Shown in pieces: positions 54,044 through 63,118 of a stretch of DNA of 64,000 nt; position 1 is the first letter of the stretch; each line of letters opens with the position of its first letter. This DNA comes from Pseudovibrio japonicus (GTDB lineage: Bacteria > Pseudomonadota > Alphaproteobacteria > Rhizobiales > Stappiaceae), in contig NZ_BMXE01000002.1 of NCBI RefSeq assembly GCF_014651595.1, positions 744,001 through 808,000 on the forward strand, given 5' to 3'. The translations under genes were made by a program, and so were the position numbers. A model generated the notes under the pieces. The model did not search any database. It was not told the origin of the DNA and saw only the letters and a program-made list of their open reading frames with translations.

Positions 54044-54307
54044 ATGGCTCAAGTTACCATCTACACCCGTGATATGTGCGGTTACTGTGCACGTGCAAAA
54101 AGACTTCTTGATGAGAAGGGTGTTGATTATAAAGAATTGAACTACAGCGAAGATCCAACCATCCGTAAGGAAATGATTTCTAAGGCGAACGGTGCAAATA
54201 CCTTCCCGCAGATCTTCATTGGATCCGAGCATATTGGCGGTTGTGACGACCTGTTTGCATTGGAACGTCGCGGACATCTGGATGGTCTGCTGAGCGTTGG
54301 TCTGTAA
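54044..54307 (+). CDS. grxC: Glutaredoxin 3 (GrxC-type)
   Basis: An 87-residue dithiol glutaredoxin that reduces disulfides with glutathione. The active-site CGYC motif is in VTIYTRDMCGYCARAKRLLD; the TVPQ-type cis-Pro region is NTFPQIFIGSEHIGGCDD with the substrate-binding loop, and an end LERRGHLDGLL. Length is normal. ATG 54044 follows TAAGGAC. comF, grxC, nitrilase and DUF1178 keep this order in many alphaproteobacteria. Confidence 0.95.
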   Translation: MAQVTIYTRDMCGYCARAKRLLDEKGVDYKELNYSEDPTIRKEMISKANGANTFPQIFIGSEHIGGCDDLFALERRGHLDGLLSVGL

Positions 54308-54355
54308 AGAAGCCTGGGACGCGCCCTGCGACCCGTGCTTTGAAAGAGAGAGTTG

Positions 54356-55210
54356 ATGACTAGTTTTGTGGCTGCATGTGTCCAGATGAGAACGGGGCGC
54401 AACCCGCTCGAAAATCTTGATATCTGTGAGGCGTTGGTAAAAGAAGCCGCTGCTGAAGGCGCTGGCTATGTGCAAACGCCCGAGATGACCAATGTGTTGG
54501 AGCGTAGCCGCAGGGCGCAACTCGCTGCCTCTTCTTTTGAAGATAACGATCCGTTTTTGAAGCGCCTTGTGGCGCTGGCTTATGAGTTGAACATCTGGAT
54601 TCACATCGGGTCGCTGGCAATTCGCCTTGAGGGCGATAAGCTTGCCAACCGTAGTTTCCTGATTTCTCCACAGGGCGAGATCACGGCTCGGTATGATAAG
54701 ATCCATATGTTCGACGTGGATTTGCCAAACGGTGAAAGCTGGCGCGAGTCTGAAAGCTACACTGCAGGTGCTGTGGCGCCTGTTGTTGATATGGGCGTGG
54801 CACAGCTCGGTATGGCCATTTGTTATGATATTCGCCAGCCAGCTTTGTTCCGTGCACAATCGAAAGCGGGCGCGCAGGTTTTGACTGCTCCAGCTGCATT
54901 TACCAAACAGACTGGTCAGGCGCATTGGCATGTGTTGCAAAGAGCGCGCGCCATCGAGAACGGTGCTTTTGTGATCACAGCCGCGCAGGGGGGTACTCAT
55001 GAAGATGGGCGCCAGACCTACGGCCACAGTTTGATGATTGACCCGTGGGGGAAAGTGTTTGCAGAATTGGATCACGATGATCCGGGGGTTCTGCTTGGCG
55101 AAATTGATATGAAGAGAGTAGACGAAGCGCGTCGGCGCATCCCGGCAATCGCGAATGCACGCGAATTTTCTGTTGCCAGAGTTTCCCTGGGTGGGGAGAT
55201 GGTTAGTTGA
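54356..55210 (+). CDS. Carbon-nitrogen hydrolase (Nit1/omega-amidase type)
   Basis: A 284-residue amidase of the nitrilase superfamily. The catalytic triad is visible: Glu in QTPEMTNVLE, Lys in ARYDKIHMFDVD, and Cys in MAICYDIRQP. A later WHVLQRARAIENGAFVITAA segment and HSLMIDPWGKV are typical. Nit1 repairs deaminated glutathione, and the glutaredoxin neighbour fits that role, but an omega-amidase role is also possible. The ATG at 54356 follows GAGAGAG and overlaps nothing; its TGA overlaps the next start (TTGA). Confidence 0.9.
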   Translation: MTSFVAACVQMRTGRNPLENLDICEALVKEAAAEGAGYVQTPEMTNVLERSRRAQLAASSFEDNDPFLKRLVALAYELNIWIHIGSLAIRLEGDKLANRSFLISPQGEITARYDKIHMFDVDLPNGESWRESESYTAGAVAPVVDMGVAQLGMAICYDIRQPALFRAQSKAGAQVLTAPAAFTKQTGQAHWHVLQRARAIENGAFVITAAQGGTHEDGRQTYGHSLMIDPWGKVFAELDHDDPGVLLGEIDMKRVDEARRRIPAIANAREFSVARVSLGGEMVS

Positions 55211-55782
55211 TTAACTATTCACTTGCCTGCGACAACGGGCATGAATTTGACGGATGGTTCCGGAACTCCGGTGATTATGACAAACAGAAATCACTGGGCC
55301 TGCTTGTCTGCCCGGTTTGTGACAGTGCCTCCGTGCACAAGCGCTTGATGGCGCCGAATGTTTCCACGTCGCGCAGCCAGAAAAAGGCGCGCGGTGAGCA
55401 ACAGGCTGCGCAGGCGGTTGCTGCGGCAGCGGCTCAAGCCACGGCGAGCAAGAATACTGCCAGCACACCGAGTGCTGGTACCGCCGTACCAACTGCTGGC
55501 GCCGAGCAGGCTGTTTCAACGCCGTTGGCAGCCGCTGAGCTTCAGAAGGTTCCCGAAAAAGCGAAAGAGCTGGTGGAGGCTCTGCGCGAGTTCCGCAAAC
55601 AGGTTGTCACTAACTCTGAGTATGTTGGCGACAAGTTTGCTGAGGAAGCGCGCAAGATCCATTACGGCGAAACCGAAGAACGCGGGATTTATGGAGAGAC
55701 AACTCCTGATGATGCGAAAGAGCTTATGGAGGAGGGCATTGAGTTGATGCCGCTTCCGGTGCTGCCTGAAGATCGGAATTGA
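55207..55782 (+). CDS. DUF1178 zinc-ribbon-like protein
   Basis: A 191-residue protein of the DUF1178 family. The N-terminal 50 residues resemble a zinc ribbon: NYSLACDNGHEFDGWFRNSG then LVCPVCDSASVHKRLMAP, with Cys-x-x-Cys and a further Cys/His. A low-complexity Ala/Gln-rich linker follows (about 60-110), and the C terminus has EFRKQVVTNSEYVGDKFAEEARKIHYGE, the conserved block. Function is unknown. Translation seems to start at a TTG that overlaps the nitrilase stop (TTGA). The unit ends at the shared terminator. Confidence 0.87.
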   Translation: MINYSLACDNGHEFDGWFRNSGDYDKQKSLGLLVCPVCDSASVHKRLMAPNVSTSRSQKKARGEQQAAQAVAAAAAQATASKNTASTPSAGTAVPTAGAEQAVSTPLAAAELQKVPEKAKELVEALREFRKQVVTNSEYVGDKFAEEARKIHYGETEERGIYGETTPDDAKELMEEGIELMPLPVLPEDRN

Positions 55783-55811
55783 TCTGATCAGGCGAAACCC
55801 ATCGTACTCTT

Positions 55812-55846
55812 AAAAAAGGCGCCTCTTTCAGAAGGGCGCCTTTTTT
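55812..55846. terminator. Bidirectional terminator between DUF1178 and phasin genes
   Basis: AAAAAAGGCGCC and GGCGCCTTTTTT pair perfectly over 12 bp around an 11-base loop, with T residues on both strands. It serves both convergent genes. Confidence 0.9.
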
Positions 55847-55856
55847 GTTTGTTTCC

Positions 55857-56453
55857 TCAATGCGGTCTGGCTGAAACGCCTTTTCTGCCTGATTTGCGTG
55901 GTGGGGCAGGCTTATTAGCGGGTTTCACTCGACTGCTCGCAGCGCTGGCTGCTTTGCGTGTTGCTCGGCGGCGTGGTTTTGCAGGTGCCTTTGCCGTGGT
56001 GTTTGTAGGCGGAACAGCCAAGGCCATCGCCTTCAGGTCATCAATGCTTGTCAGCGCTTCCGAGGTTGCCTTTTGCGTTTTGGAGAACGTGCCCTTCATA
56101 GTTGAGGACATCTGGTTCATCTGACGCGCGCCTTCCTCACGGCAATCTTCAAAAGCTTGCTGCATGAAGTCGCTGGTGAGCTTTGAGAGTTGGATGCCTG
56201 TGGGACATTCCATGGCGTCCTGAACGAACTCGGTGTTGGCTTTCATCCGTTTATTGAAGAAGGCCATGTTTGCGTTCATCAGTGCCTGACAGCTTTCAAG
56301 CATGGACTTGTTGTTGGAGATTGCCTGCTCCAAAGCCGTGTTGGATAATTGGTCTCCACCCTGCGCCCAAAACCAGCCTTGCCAAGGCAACGCTTCTGAT
56401 GCAACGGTCCAGCGGTCCATTGCTTCTTTCATGTCTTTTTCGATGTTCAACAT
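55857..56453 (-). CDS. Phasin-family protein
   Basis: A 198-residue protein made of a helical phasin-like part (KDMKEAMDRWTVASEALPWQG, QAISNNKSMLESCQALMNAN, then FVQDAMECPTGIQLSKLTSD) and a C-terminal Ala/Lys/Pro-rich basic tail (AKAPAKPRRRATRKAASAA). Phasins coat polyhydroxyalkanoate granules; the basic tail may bind DNA or granule surfaces. No PHA synthase is in the window, so the assignment rests on the helical layout. GGAGGAG precedes the ATG at 56453. Confidence 0.75.
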   Translation of the reverse strand: MLNIEKDMKEAMDRWTVASEALPWQGWFWAQGGDQLSNTALEQAISNNKSMLESCQALMNANMAFFNKRMKANTEFVQDAMECPTGIQLSKLTSDFMQQAFEDCREEGARQMNQMSSTMKGTFSKTQKATSEALTSIDDLKAMALAVPPTNTTAKAPAKPRRRATRKAASAASSRVKPANKPAPPRKSGRKGVSARPH

Positions 56454-56675
56454 TGTGTCTCCTCCGGACTCTGATCAAGATCTCGGGCGGCGATTTAGGT
56501 TTTGAGACAATATTCTTCGAGCGATCAGGGAAGTTGGAAGAAGCTCGTTTGCCGGTAACTTACGCCGCGTACACCCTCCTGTTTATAGGCGCTAATATTG
56601 GCAAAAGGATATTCTGGATTCTAAGGGAATTCAGCGGCTTTTTCCTGAAGACACTCGTTAAATTTAAACGTTTTG

Positions 56676-57383
56676 TTAGGCGTCGAGCCAATCCTGAATC
56701 AGCTCGCTTGTATGCGCCGGATGCTCCAGGGTGGACATGTGACCGCAGTCAGGAATGATATGAAGTTCGCTATGTGGAATGGCTTCATGCATCTCGCGAC
56801 ATCTGTCCAGCGGGAGTAAGTTGTCTTCTTCACCTGCCACGATCATGGTCGGGCATTTGATTGCGGACAGATATGGTCGCTGGTCTTTTCGGTGAATGAT
56901 GGCGTTCTGCTGTTTCAGGAAACTCTGAGGACCGACTTCATCTGCCATATCGTATGTGATTTGTCGCAGGGCGGTGTCGTCATGGCGGGCAGGGTGGACC
57001 AGTTGCGGGTACTGCATGGCGGCGATCTTGTGAAAGCCGCCCTTCTTTACAATTGCCATCTGTGTTTGACGCAGCTGGGTTTGTGCGAGGGTATCCTCTC
57101 TGGCATTTGTGTGCATGAGTGCCAGGCGACTGACCCGTTCGGGGGCTTGTCGAATCACCTCCAGAGCGATGTAGCCGCCCATGGACGAGCCTAGAAGTGC
57201 GAAGTGTTCGGGCGCATGATCCAGCAATCGTTGTGCCATTGACTCAATGGTGTCCAGATCGCAGGTTTCAGCAAGGATAATCGGGCGCTCTTTTAGGGAG
57301 TTGATCTGCGGCCCAAATAAAGCGCCCGTACAGGTGACACCGGGAATAAAAACGACGGTTTCGGCACTAGCGGCAGCTGGCAT
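56676..57383 (-). CDS. Alpha/beta hydrolase
   Basis: A 235-residue hydrolase: FIPGVTCTGALFGPQ (oxyanion loop), the GSSMGG nucleophile elbow, the acid in IVAGEEDNLLPLDRCREMHE, and the His in IIPDCGHMSTLEHP. It has no cap-domain hallmark that would name the substrate. I start at ATG 57383, since GGAGA stands at the right spacing; the ATG six bases upstream is too close to it. It lies 32 bases downstream of ubiG on the same strand and may be co-transcribed. Confidence 0.88.
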   Translation of the reverse strand: MPAAASAETVVFIPGVTCTGALFGPQINSLKERPIILAETCDLDTIESMAQRLLDHAPEHFALLGSSMGGYIALEVIRQAPERVSRLALMHTNAREDTLAQTQLRQTQMAIVKKGGFHKIAAMQYPQLVHPARHDDTALRQITYDMADEVGPQSFLKQQNAIIHRKDQRPYLSAIKCPTMIVAGEEDNLLPLDRCREMHEAIPHSELHIIPDCGHMSTLEHPAHTSELIQDWLDA

Positions 57384-57415
57384 TCTCATTCTCCGTATCA
57401 GTGGAATCTGAGCTG

Positions 57416-58192
57416 CTATTCTGCTTTCCGAGCAATTACCATGTAGTTTACGTCCAGATCTGTTGTTCTGGACCAGCTGTCGGTGATCGGGTTGAAGCTT
57501 ACGCCGCAGCGCTCGTAAATGCTCATACCAGCTTCATTGAGCGGAGCTTCCAGCTCTTCCGGGCGAACCAGCTTTTCGTACTGGTGGGTGCCTTTTGGCA
57601 ACCAGCGGAGCACACGTTCAGCTGCGACAATTGCGAGCGCGTAAGCTTTAAGAGTTCTGTTGATAGTTGCGGTGAACATTATTCCACCGGGACGCACAAG
57701 ATCTGCACAGGACTTCATGAACAGTGGAACGTCTGCGACATGTTCGACCACTTCCATGTTGAGCACGATGTCGAACTGCTCACCTGCCGCTACGAGAGAT
57801 TCAGCGGTTTGGGCGCGATAGTCGATGTCCAGACCGGATTGCTTTGCATGTAGCGTGGCGACTTTGATGTTGGTCTCCGAGGCATCTGCGCCGACCACGG
57901 TTGCACCCATGCGGGCCATAGGTTCAGACAGGAGGCCGCCGCCGCAACCGATGTCCAAAATGCGTAGTCCTTCCAACGCTTTAGGTGAAGTATCGTCTCG
58001 TCCAAAGTGGTCGCAGGCGTATTCTTTGATGTAGGAGATGCGAACCGGGCTGAATTTGTGGAGAGGCCGGAATTTGCCGGTAGGGTCCCACCATTCTGAT
58101 GCGATTGATGAGAAATGCGCAACTTCCGCTGGGTCGATTGTGGTTTTCTTTGGATTTTCGGCGGGGTTGCTTGGTTTTTGCGCGGTGCTCAT
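57416..58192 (-). CDS. ubiG: Ubiquinone biosynthesis O-methyltransferase UbiG
   Basis: SAM-dependent methyltransferase for both O-methylation steps of ubiquinone synthesis, at the cytoplasmic face of the membrane. The 258 residues show the family order: [20 protein letters not shown], the SAM site [20 protein letters not shown], and [20 protein letters not shown]. The end [20 protein letters not shown] is typical. I start at ATG 58192 (MSTAQKPSN); an upstream frame from 58249 adds 19 residues without a match. It is divergent from lysC by 156 bases, an arrangement common in Rhizobiales. Confidence 0.95.
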   Translation of the reverse strand: MSTAQKPSNPAENPKKTTIDPAEVAHFSSIASEWWDPTGKFRPLHKFSPVRISYIKEYACDHFGRDDTSPKALEGLRILDIGCGGGLLSEPMARMGATVVGADASETNIKVATLHAKQSGLDIDYRAQTAESLVAAGEQFDIVLNMEVVEHVADVPLFMKSCADLVRPGGIMFTATINRTLKAYALAIVAAERVLRWLPKGTHQYEKLVRPEELEAPLNEAGMSIYERCGVSFNPITDSWSRTTDLDVNYMVIARKAE

Positions 58193-58348
58193 TGCTCGAC
58201 TCTCCACTTTCATCCCGGTACTGGTGGGTCTAATCGCTGTTTTTGTCAAGCTGCTGGTTGCGATAGAAGGGCGCTAGTTGTATGGAATAGCGCCGTTTGT
58301 AGTGATGATCGGTTCATCACAAAGGCCCTCGGAGGAATATGGGAAGCG

Positions 58349-59599
58349 ATGGCCCGTTTGGTTATGAAGTTTGGCGGCACCTCCGTTGCCGACCTGGAAC
58401 GCATTAGAAATGTCGCGCGCCATGTGAAGCGCGAGGTGGATGCAGGCAATCAGGTTGCCGTTGTTGTTTCCGCTATGGCTGGTGTGACGAACACGCTGGT
58501 TGGCTACACCAGAGAAGCCGCAGCGCTGCATGATGCGCGTGAATATGATGCGGTGGTTGCGTCTGGTGAGCAGGTGACTTCCGGTTTGTTGGCAATTGTG
58601 CTGCAAGATATGGGTGTGGATGCGCGGTCCTGGCAGGGATGGCAGATTCCTATCCGTACGAATGAAGCCCATGGAGCAGCGCGTATTGAGAGTATTGAAG
58701 GTCAAACTCTCATAGAGCGTCTGGAAATTGGGCAGGTTGCCGTTTGTGCCGGTTTCCAGGGTGTTGCGCCTGATAACAGGCTGGCGACGCTTGGGCGTGG
58801 TGGTTCTGACACCAGTGCGGTGGCGATTGCTGCGGCAATTCAGGCTGACCGCTGCGATATCTACACGGATGTGGACGGTGTTTATACCACTGACCCGCGG
58901 GTGGTGGCCAAGGCAACCCGTCTGGACCGTGTTGCTTTTGAAGAGATGCTGGAAATGGCTTCTCTTGGGGCAAAGGTTTTGCAGGTCCGTTCTGTTGAGA
59001 TGGCGATGGTTCATGGCGTTCGTACGTTTGTACGTTCCAGCTTTGATGATCCGGAGGCTCCGCAGATTACCGCTGACGGAACACCTGTAGGTACACTTAT
59101 TTGCGACGAGGACGAGATTTTGGAACAACAAGTCGTCACTGGCATCGCTTACTCAAAAGACGAAGCACAGATTTCTATCCGCAACGTTGCTGACAAACCT
59201 GGCATTGCGTCCAGGGTGTTTGGCCCGCTGGCCGAAGGCAACATCAACGTCGACATGATCGTTCAGAACATCTCACCAGATGGGAAGACGACCGACATTA
59301 CCTTTACCGTTCCAGAGAGCGATTACGAGCGTGCACGCAAGGTAATTGAGGAGAACGTCGAGGAAATCGGTTTCGAGAATATCGAAGGCGCTACCGATGT
59401 TGTAAAAGTTTCCGTGATAGGCATGGGTATGCGGTCGCATGCTGGTGTTGCGGCCCAGTGTTTTGAGGGCCTGGCGGCGAAGGGGATCAACATCCGCGCG
59501 ATTACGACATCCGAGATTAAAATCTCTGTTCTAATCGATTCCGCGTATACGGAACTTGCGGTGCGTACTCTCCATTCGCTATACGGACTTGACGGCTAG
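58349..59599 (+). CDS. lysC: Aspartate kinase LysC (monofunctional)
   Basis: First enzyme of the aspartate pathway to lysine, threonine, methionine. The 416-residue protein starts MARLVMKFGGTSVADLERIR, has LGRGGSDTSAVAIAAA, TDVDGVYTTDPRVV and DEMLEMASLGAKVLQ-like EMLEMASLGAKVLQVRSVEM, and ends in two ACT domains (SIRNVADKPGIASRVFGPLA and IGMGMRSHAGVAAQCFEGLA) that allow feedback control. ATG 58349 follows GGAAGCG and lines up with family starts. ptsP follows after 96 bases that hold two hairpins. Confidence 0.97.
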   Translation: MARLVMKFGGTSVADLERIRNVARHVKREVDAGNQVAVVVSAMAGVTNTLVGYTREAAALHDAREYDAVVASGEQVTSGLLAIVLQDMGVDARSWQGWQIPIRTNEAHGAARIESIEGQTLIERLEIGQVAVCAGFQGVAPDNRLATLGRGGSDTSAVAIAAAIQADRCDIYTDVDGVYTTDPRVVAKATRLDRVAFEEMLEMASLGAKVLQVRSVEMAMVHGVRTFVRSSFDDPEAPQITADGTPVGTLICDEDEILEQQVVTGIAYSKDEAQISIRNVADKPGIASRVFGPLAEGNINVDMIVQNISPDGKTTDITFTVPESDYERARKVIEENVEEIGFENIEGATDVVKVSVIGMGMRSHAGVAAQCFEGLAAKGINIRAITTSEIKISVLIDSAYTELAVRTLHSLYGLDG

Positions 59600-59621
59600 G
59601 TTTCCTGTTGTCGAATATATT

Positions 59622-59669
59622 GTTGTGTCTTGGGTAACCTCTGAGACACAACGCGGCCTGTTGGCAGGC
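59622..59669. repeat. Two hairpins between lysC and ptsP
   Basis: GTTGTGTCT and AGACACAAC pair perfectly (59622-59652), then GCCTG and CAGGC (59656-59669). Both lie between the lysC stop and the ptsP start and lack a clear T-run; they may attenuate or process the message. Confidence 0.5.
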
Positions 59670-59695
59670 TGACAGAATTATAGGTAGGGCGAAGT

Positions 59696-61960
59696 ATGCG
59701 CAGCAGCTTGGCCGGACCGCGTGTGCTCCTCCGTAAGCTTCGTGAAGTTATGGCGGAGCCAATTGACGCGCAGGAACGGCTCGACAAGATTGTACGTCTG
59801 ATCGCGGCAAATGTGGTAGCGGAAGTGTGTTCCGTTTACATTTTGCGCGCTGATGGGGTTCTTGAGCTGTATGCGACAGAGGGCCTGAATAAGGACGCTG
59901 TGCATCAGACTTTGCTGAAGGTTGGTGAGGGGCTTGTTGGCCTCGTCTCCTCCGATGCCAGACCGCTGAACCTACCAAATGCGCAGGCGCACCCGGCGTT
60001 TGCCTATCGTCCGGAAACGGGAGAAGAGAATTACAATTCCTTCCTTGGCGTTCCGATTCTGCGTGCAGGCCGTACGCTTGGCGTGCTTGTTGTGCAGAAC
60101 AAAGAGCACCGGACCTACTTTGAAGACGAAGTGGAAGCCCTGCAGACGACTGCGATGGTGATCGCGGAAATGGTCGCGGCTGGTGAGCTGGAAGCGATTG
60201 CACAGCAAGGTACGACGATTGATGTGATCCGTCCGATGCATATCAAGGGCGTTGCCCTTTCTGATGGCATTGGTCTTGGGCACGTTGTGCTTCATGAACC
60301 GCGTGTGGTGATCACCAATCTGATTGCCGAGGATGCGGATTTCGAGAAGGATCGTCTGGAAGACGCTGTGACGCGCTTGCGTCAGTCACTTGACCATATG
60401 CTGGCAAGCGGGGAGTTTTCCCAGCATGGCGAACACCGTGAGGTTCTGGAAGCCTACCGGATGTTTGCCTATGACCGTGGCTGGATCCGGAAGATTGATG
60501 AAGCGATCCGCAATGGTCTGACCGCTGAAGCTGCCGTTGAGAAGGTGCAGAGTGACACACGCTCGCAGATGCTCCGGCAGACTGATCCATACCTGCGTGA
60601 GCGCCTGCATGATCTGGATGATCTGGCGCACCGCCTCATTCGTGAGTTGATGGGTCAGAACCACAGTAAGGAAGATGATCTGCCGAAAGATGCGATCATC
60701 ATTGCACGCAACATGGGTGCTGCCGAGCTGCTGGATTATGACCGCGAACGCATTCGCGGCCTCGTGCTGGAAGAAAGCGGTCCGACAAGCCATGTGACCA
60801 TTGTTGCGCGCGCGCTTGGTATTCCAACTGTTGGTCAGGTGGAAGACATTGTTTCGCTGGTGGAAGCGAACGATGCCATCATCGTAGATGGTGAGATCGG
60901 TCAGATCTTCCTGCGTCCTGCCAATGATGTTGAGCAAGCCTATGCGGACAAGGTTCGTTTGCGCTCCAAGCGTCAGGAAGTTTACCGTCAGCTGCGCGAT
61001 GAGCCGACCGTCACCAAGGATGGTACGGAAGTTAAGCTGCAGCTGAATGCGGGTCTGCTTGTTGATCTGCCAAGCATGGAAGATGCCGGTGCCGATGGTG
61101 TCGGGCTGTTCCGTACAGAATTGCAGTTCATGGTCGCTGCTGCGTTTCCGAGAATGCAGGAACAGCATTTGCTGTATTCCAAGGTGCTGGATGCAGCCGG
61201 TGGCAAGCCGGTGACGTTCCGCTCTCTGGATATCGGTGGTGACAAGGTGTTGCCTTATCTGCGTCTTGCGCAGGAAGAAAACCCGGCCATGGGTTGGCGC
61301 GCTATTCGCTTTGGACTGGATCGTCCGGGCTTGCTGCGCACCCAGATTAGGGCAATGTTGCACGCTGGGGCAGGGCGCTCGCTGCGCATCATGTTCCCGA
61401 TGGTGGCGGACGTTTCTGAATTCCGGCAGACACGCGATTATGTAGAGCGCGAGCTGAAGCATCTGCGTCAGCACGGCCATGACACGCCAGAAGAGTTGAA
61501 GCTTGGGGTGATGCTGGAAGTGCCGGCACTGCTTTACCAGCTTGAAGAGATCTACGCGGAAGTGGATTTTGTCTCTGTTGGTTCCAACGACCTGTTCCAG
61601 TTCTTCTATGCGGTTGACCGTGGAAACACATTGGTTGCGGAGCGTTTTGAAGCTCTGTCTCCAAGCTTCCTGCGGGCCTTGCGGAAGATCGTCGTTATTG
61701 GCGACAAGATGGATACGCCTGTTACCCTTTGTGGTGAGCTGGGCGGACAACCGCTTGGTGCTATGGCGCTATTGGCGATCGGGTATAGAAGTCTTTCTAT
61801 GTCTCCGGCTTCTATTGGTCCAGTGAAGGCGATGTTGCGCTGCTTGGATCTGTCGGCGCTTTCAGAAGAGCTGCTGAAGCAATTGGAAGCGGGCAAAGGG
61901 GCGGACGATATTCGCGAGTTCCTGGCGAACTTTGCATCTAAAAATAATATTCCGGTATAA
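59696..61960 (+). CDS. ptsP: Phosphoenolpyruvate-protein phosphotransferase PtsP (nitrogen PTS enzyme I)
   Basis: Enzyme I of the nitrogen-related PTS: takes phosphate from phosphoenolpyruvate and passes it to NPr. The 754 residues have an N-terminal GAF domain (about 15-170), an enzyme I N-terminal part, the phospho-His region SGPTSHVTIVARALGIPTVG, and a PEP-binding C-terminal domain with GLFRTELQFM, FRSLDIGGDKVLPYL and GVMLEVPALLYQLEEIYAEV. The length and GAF domain separate it from PtsI. ATG 59696 follows AGGGCGAAG. ptsO/ptsN are not in the window. Confidence 0.96.
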   Translation: MRSSLAGPRVLLRKLREVMAEPIDAQERLDKIVRLIAANVVAEVCSVYILRADGVLELYATEGLNKDAVHQTLLKVGEGLVGLVSSDARPLNLPNAQAHPAFAYRPETGEENYNSFLGVPILRAGRTLGVLVVQNKEHRTYFEDEVEALQTTAMVIAEMVAAGELEAIAQQGTTIDVIRPMHIKGVALSDGIGLGHVVLHEPRVVITNLIAEDADFEKDRLEDAVTRLRQSLDHMLASGEFSQHGEHREVLEAYRMFAYDRGWIRKIDEAIRNGLTAEAAVEKVQSDTRSQMLRQTDPYLRERLHDLDDLAHRLIRELMGQNHSKEDDLPKDAIIIARNMGAAELLDYDRERIRGLVLEESGPTSHVTIVARALGIPTVGQVEDIVSLVEANDAIIVDGEIGQIFLRPANDVEQAYADKVRLRSKRQEVYRQLRDEPTVTKDGTEVKLQLNAGLLVDLPSMEDAGADGVGLFRTELQFMVAAAFPRMQEQHLLYSKVLDAAGGKPVTFRSLDIGGDKVLPYLRLAQEENPAMGWRAIRFGLDRPGLLRTQIRAMLHAGAGRSLRIMFPMVADVSEFRQTRDYVERELKHLRQHGHDTPEELKLGVMLEVPALLYQLEEIYAEVDFVSVGSNDLFQFFYAVDRGNTLVAERFEALSPSFLRALRKIVVIGDKMDTPVTLCGELGGQPLGAMALLAIGYRSLSMSPASIGPVKAMLRCLDLSALSEELLKQLEAGKGADDIREFLANFASKNNIPV

Positions 61961-62044
61961 ACAGTCTGCATTGCAATTGCCGCAGACCCTGGAGGCTGTC
62001 GCGCTTTTGGATCAGCTGTCTAACGCTTGAGGAGTCGCCGCGAA

Positions 62045-63118
62045 ATGCTGGCACCAGAAAAACTAGATACACTGCTAGCACGCTTTGAAGGCATTGAGGC
62101 CGAGATGGCCTCCGGTCCTGCTCCGGATGTTTATGTCAAGCTTTCGCGGGATTATGCGGAACTGGAACCGATTGTGCACTCCATCCGCGAATTGCGCAAA
62201 GCCGAAGGTGATCTGGAAGGCGCAGAAGCACTGCTTGCTGATCCTGAGAGTGACGCGGAGATGAAAGAGCTTGCCCAGCTTGAGCGGGATGAGCTGACAA
62301 GTGTTGTTGAAGAGCTGACCCAGAAAGTTCGCATTGGTCTTCTGCCAAGGGACAAAGCGGACTCTCACGACGTTATTCTTGAAGTGCGTGCCGGTACGGG
62401 TGGTGATGAGGCAGCGCTGTTTGCGGGCGATCTGTTCCGCATGTATCAGCGTTTTGCGGATAACAACGGCTGGAAAGTCGAAGTAATGTCCTCATCGGAA
62501 GGGGATATGGGCGGTTTTAAAGAGATTGTAGCGGCAGTTACCGGTCAGGAAGTGTTCGGTAAACTGAAGTTTGAGTCCGGTGTTCACCGCGTACAGCGTG
62601 TGCCCGAAACTGAATCCGGTGGCCGTATCCACACCTCTGCTGCAACTGTTGCGGTTCTTCCACAGGCGGAAGAAGTGGACGTGGACATCAACCCGGCAGA
62701 TCTGCGCATCGATACCTACCGCGCCTCTGGTGCTGGTGGTCAGCACGTGAACACCACTGACTCTGCTGTTCGTATTACGCACAACCCGACTGGCATTGTG
62801 GTTGCCGTGCAGGACGAACGCTCGCAGCATAAGAACAAAGACCGTGCGATGAAGTTGTTACGGGCGAAGATCTATGATGTTGAGCGTGAACGCGCTGCAA
62901 ATGAGCGGACGGAAGCGCGCCGGGTGCAGGTTGGTTCCGGCGATCGCTCCGAGCGCATTCGCACTTACAACTTCCCACAGGGCCGTGTGACCGATCACCG
63001 TATTGGCCTGACGCTTTACAAGCTGGACCAGATGATGACTGGTGAAGCTACAGGTGAGGTTATTGATGCTCTGATTATGGATCATCAGGCGAACCTGCTT
63101 GCGGCTGAAGGGCTTTAA
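62045..63118 (+). CDS. prfA: Peptide chain release factor 1 PrfA
   Basis: Terminates translation at UAA and UAG. The 357 residues have the domain order of RF1: the N-terminal coiled part, the PXT-like recognition segment in [20 protein letters not shown], and the catalytic GGQ in [20 protein letters not shown]; the PrmC-methylated Gln is present. The end is [23 protein letters not shown] 62045 follows GAGGAG; an upstream TTG at 62027 is less likely. prmC starts inside the prfA stop (TAATG), so the two are coupled. Confidence 0.98.
   Translation: MLAPEKLDTLLARFEGIEAEMASGPAPDVYVKLSRDYAELEPIVHSIRELRKAEGDLEGAEALLADPESDAEMKELAQLERDELTSVVEELTQKVRIGLLPRDKADSHDVILEVRAGTGGDEAALFAGDLFRMYQRFADNNGWKVEVMSSSEGDMGGFKEIVAAVTGQEVFGKLKFESGVHRVQRVPETESGGRIHTSAATVAVLPQAEEVDVDINPADLRIDTYRASGAGGQHVNTTDSAVRITHNPTGIVVAVQDERSQHKNKDRAMKLLRAKIYDVERERAANERTEARRVQVGSGDRSERIRTYNFPQGRVTDHRIGLTLYKLDQMMTGEATGEVIDALIMDHQANLLAAEGL

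Noticed and set aside
60386-61750. A 454-codon frame on minus inside ptsP
   Set aside because: Antisense shadow of a conserved PTS gene, Gln/His/Arg/Thr-rich with no recognisable domain and no ribosome site.
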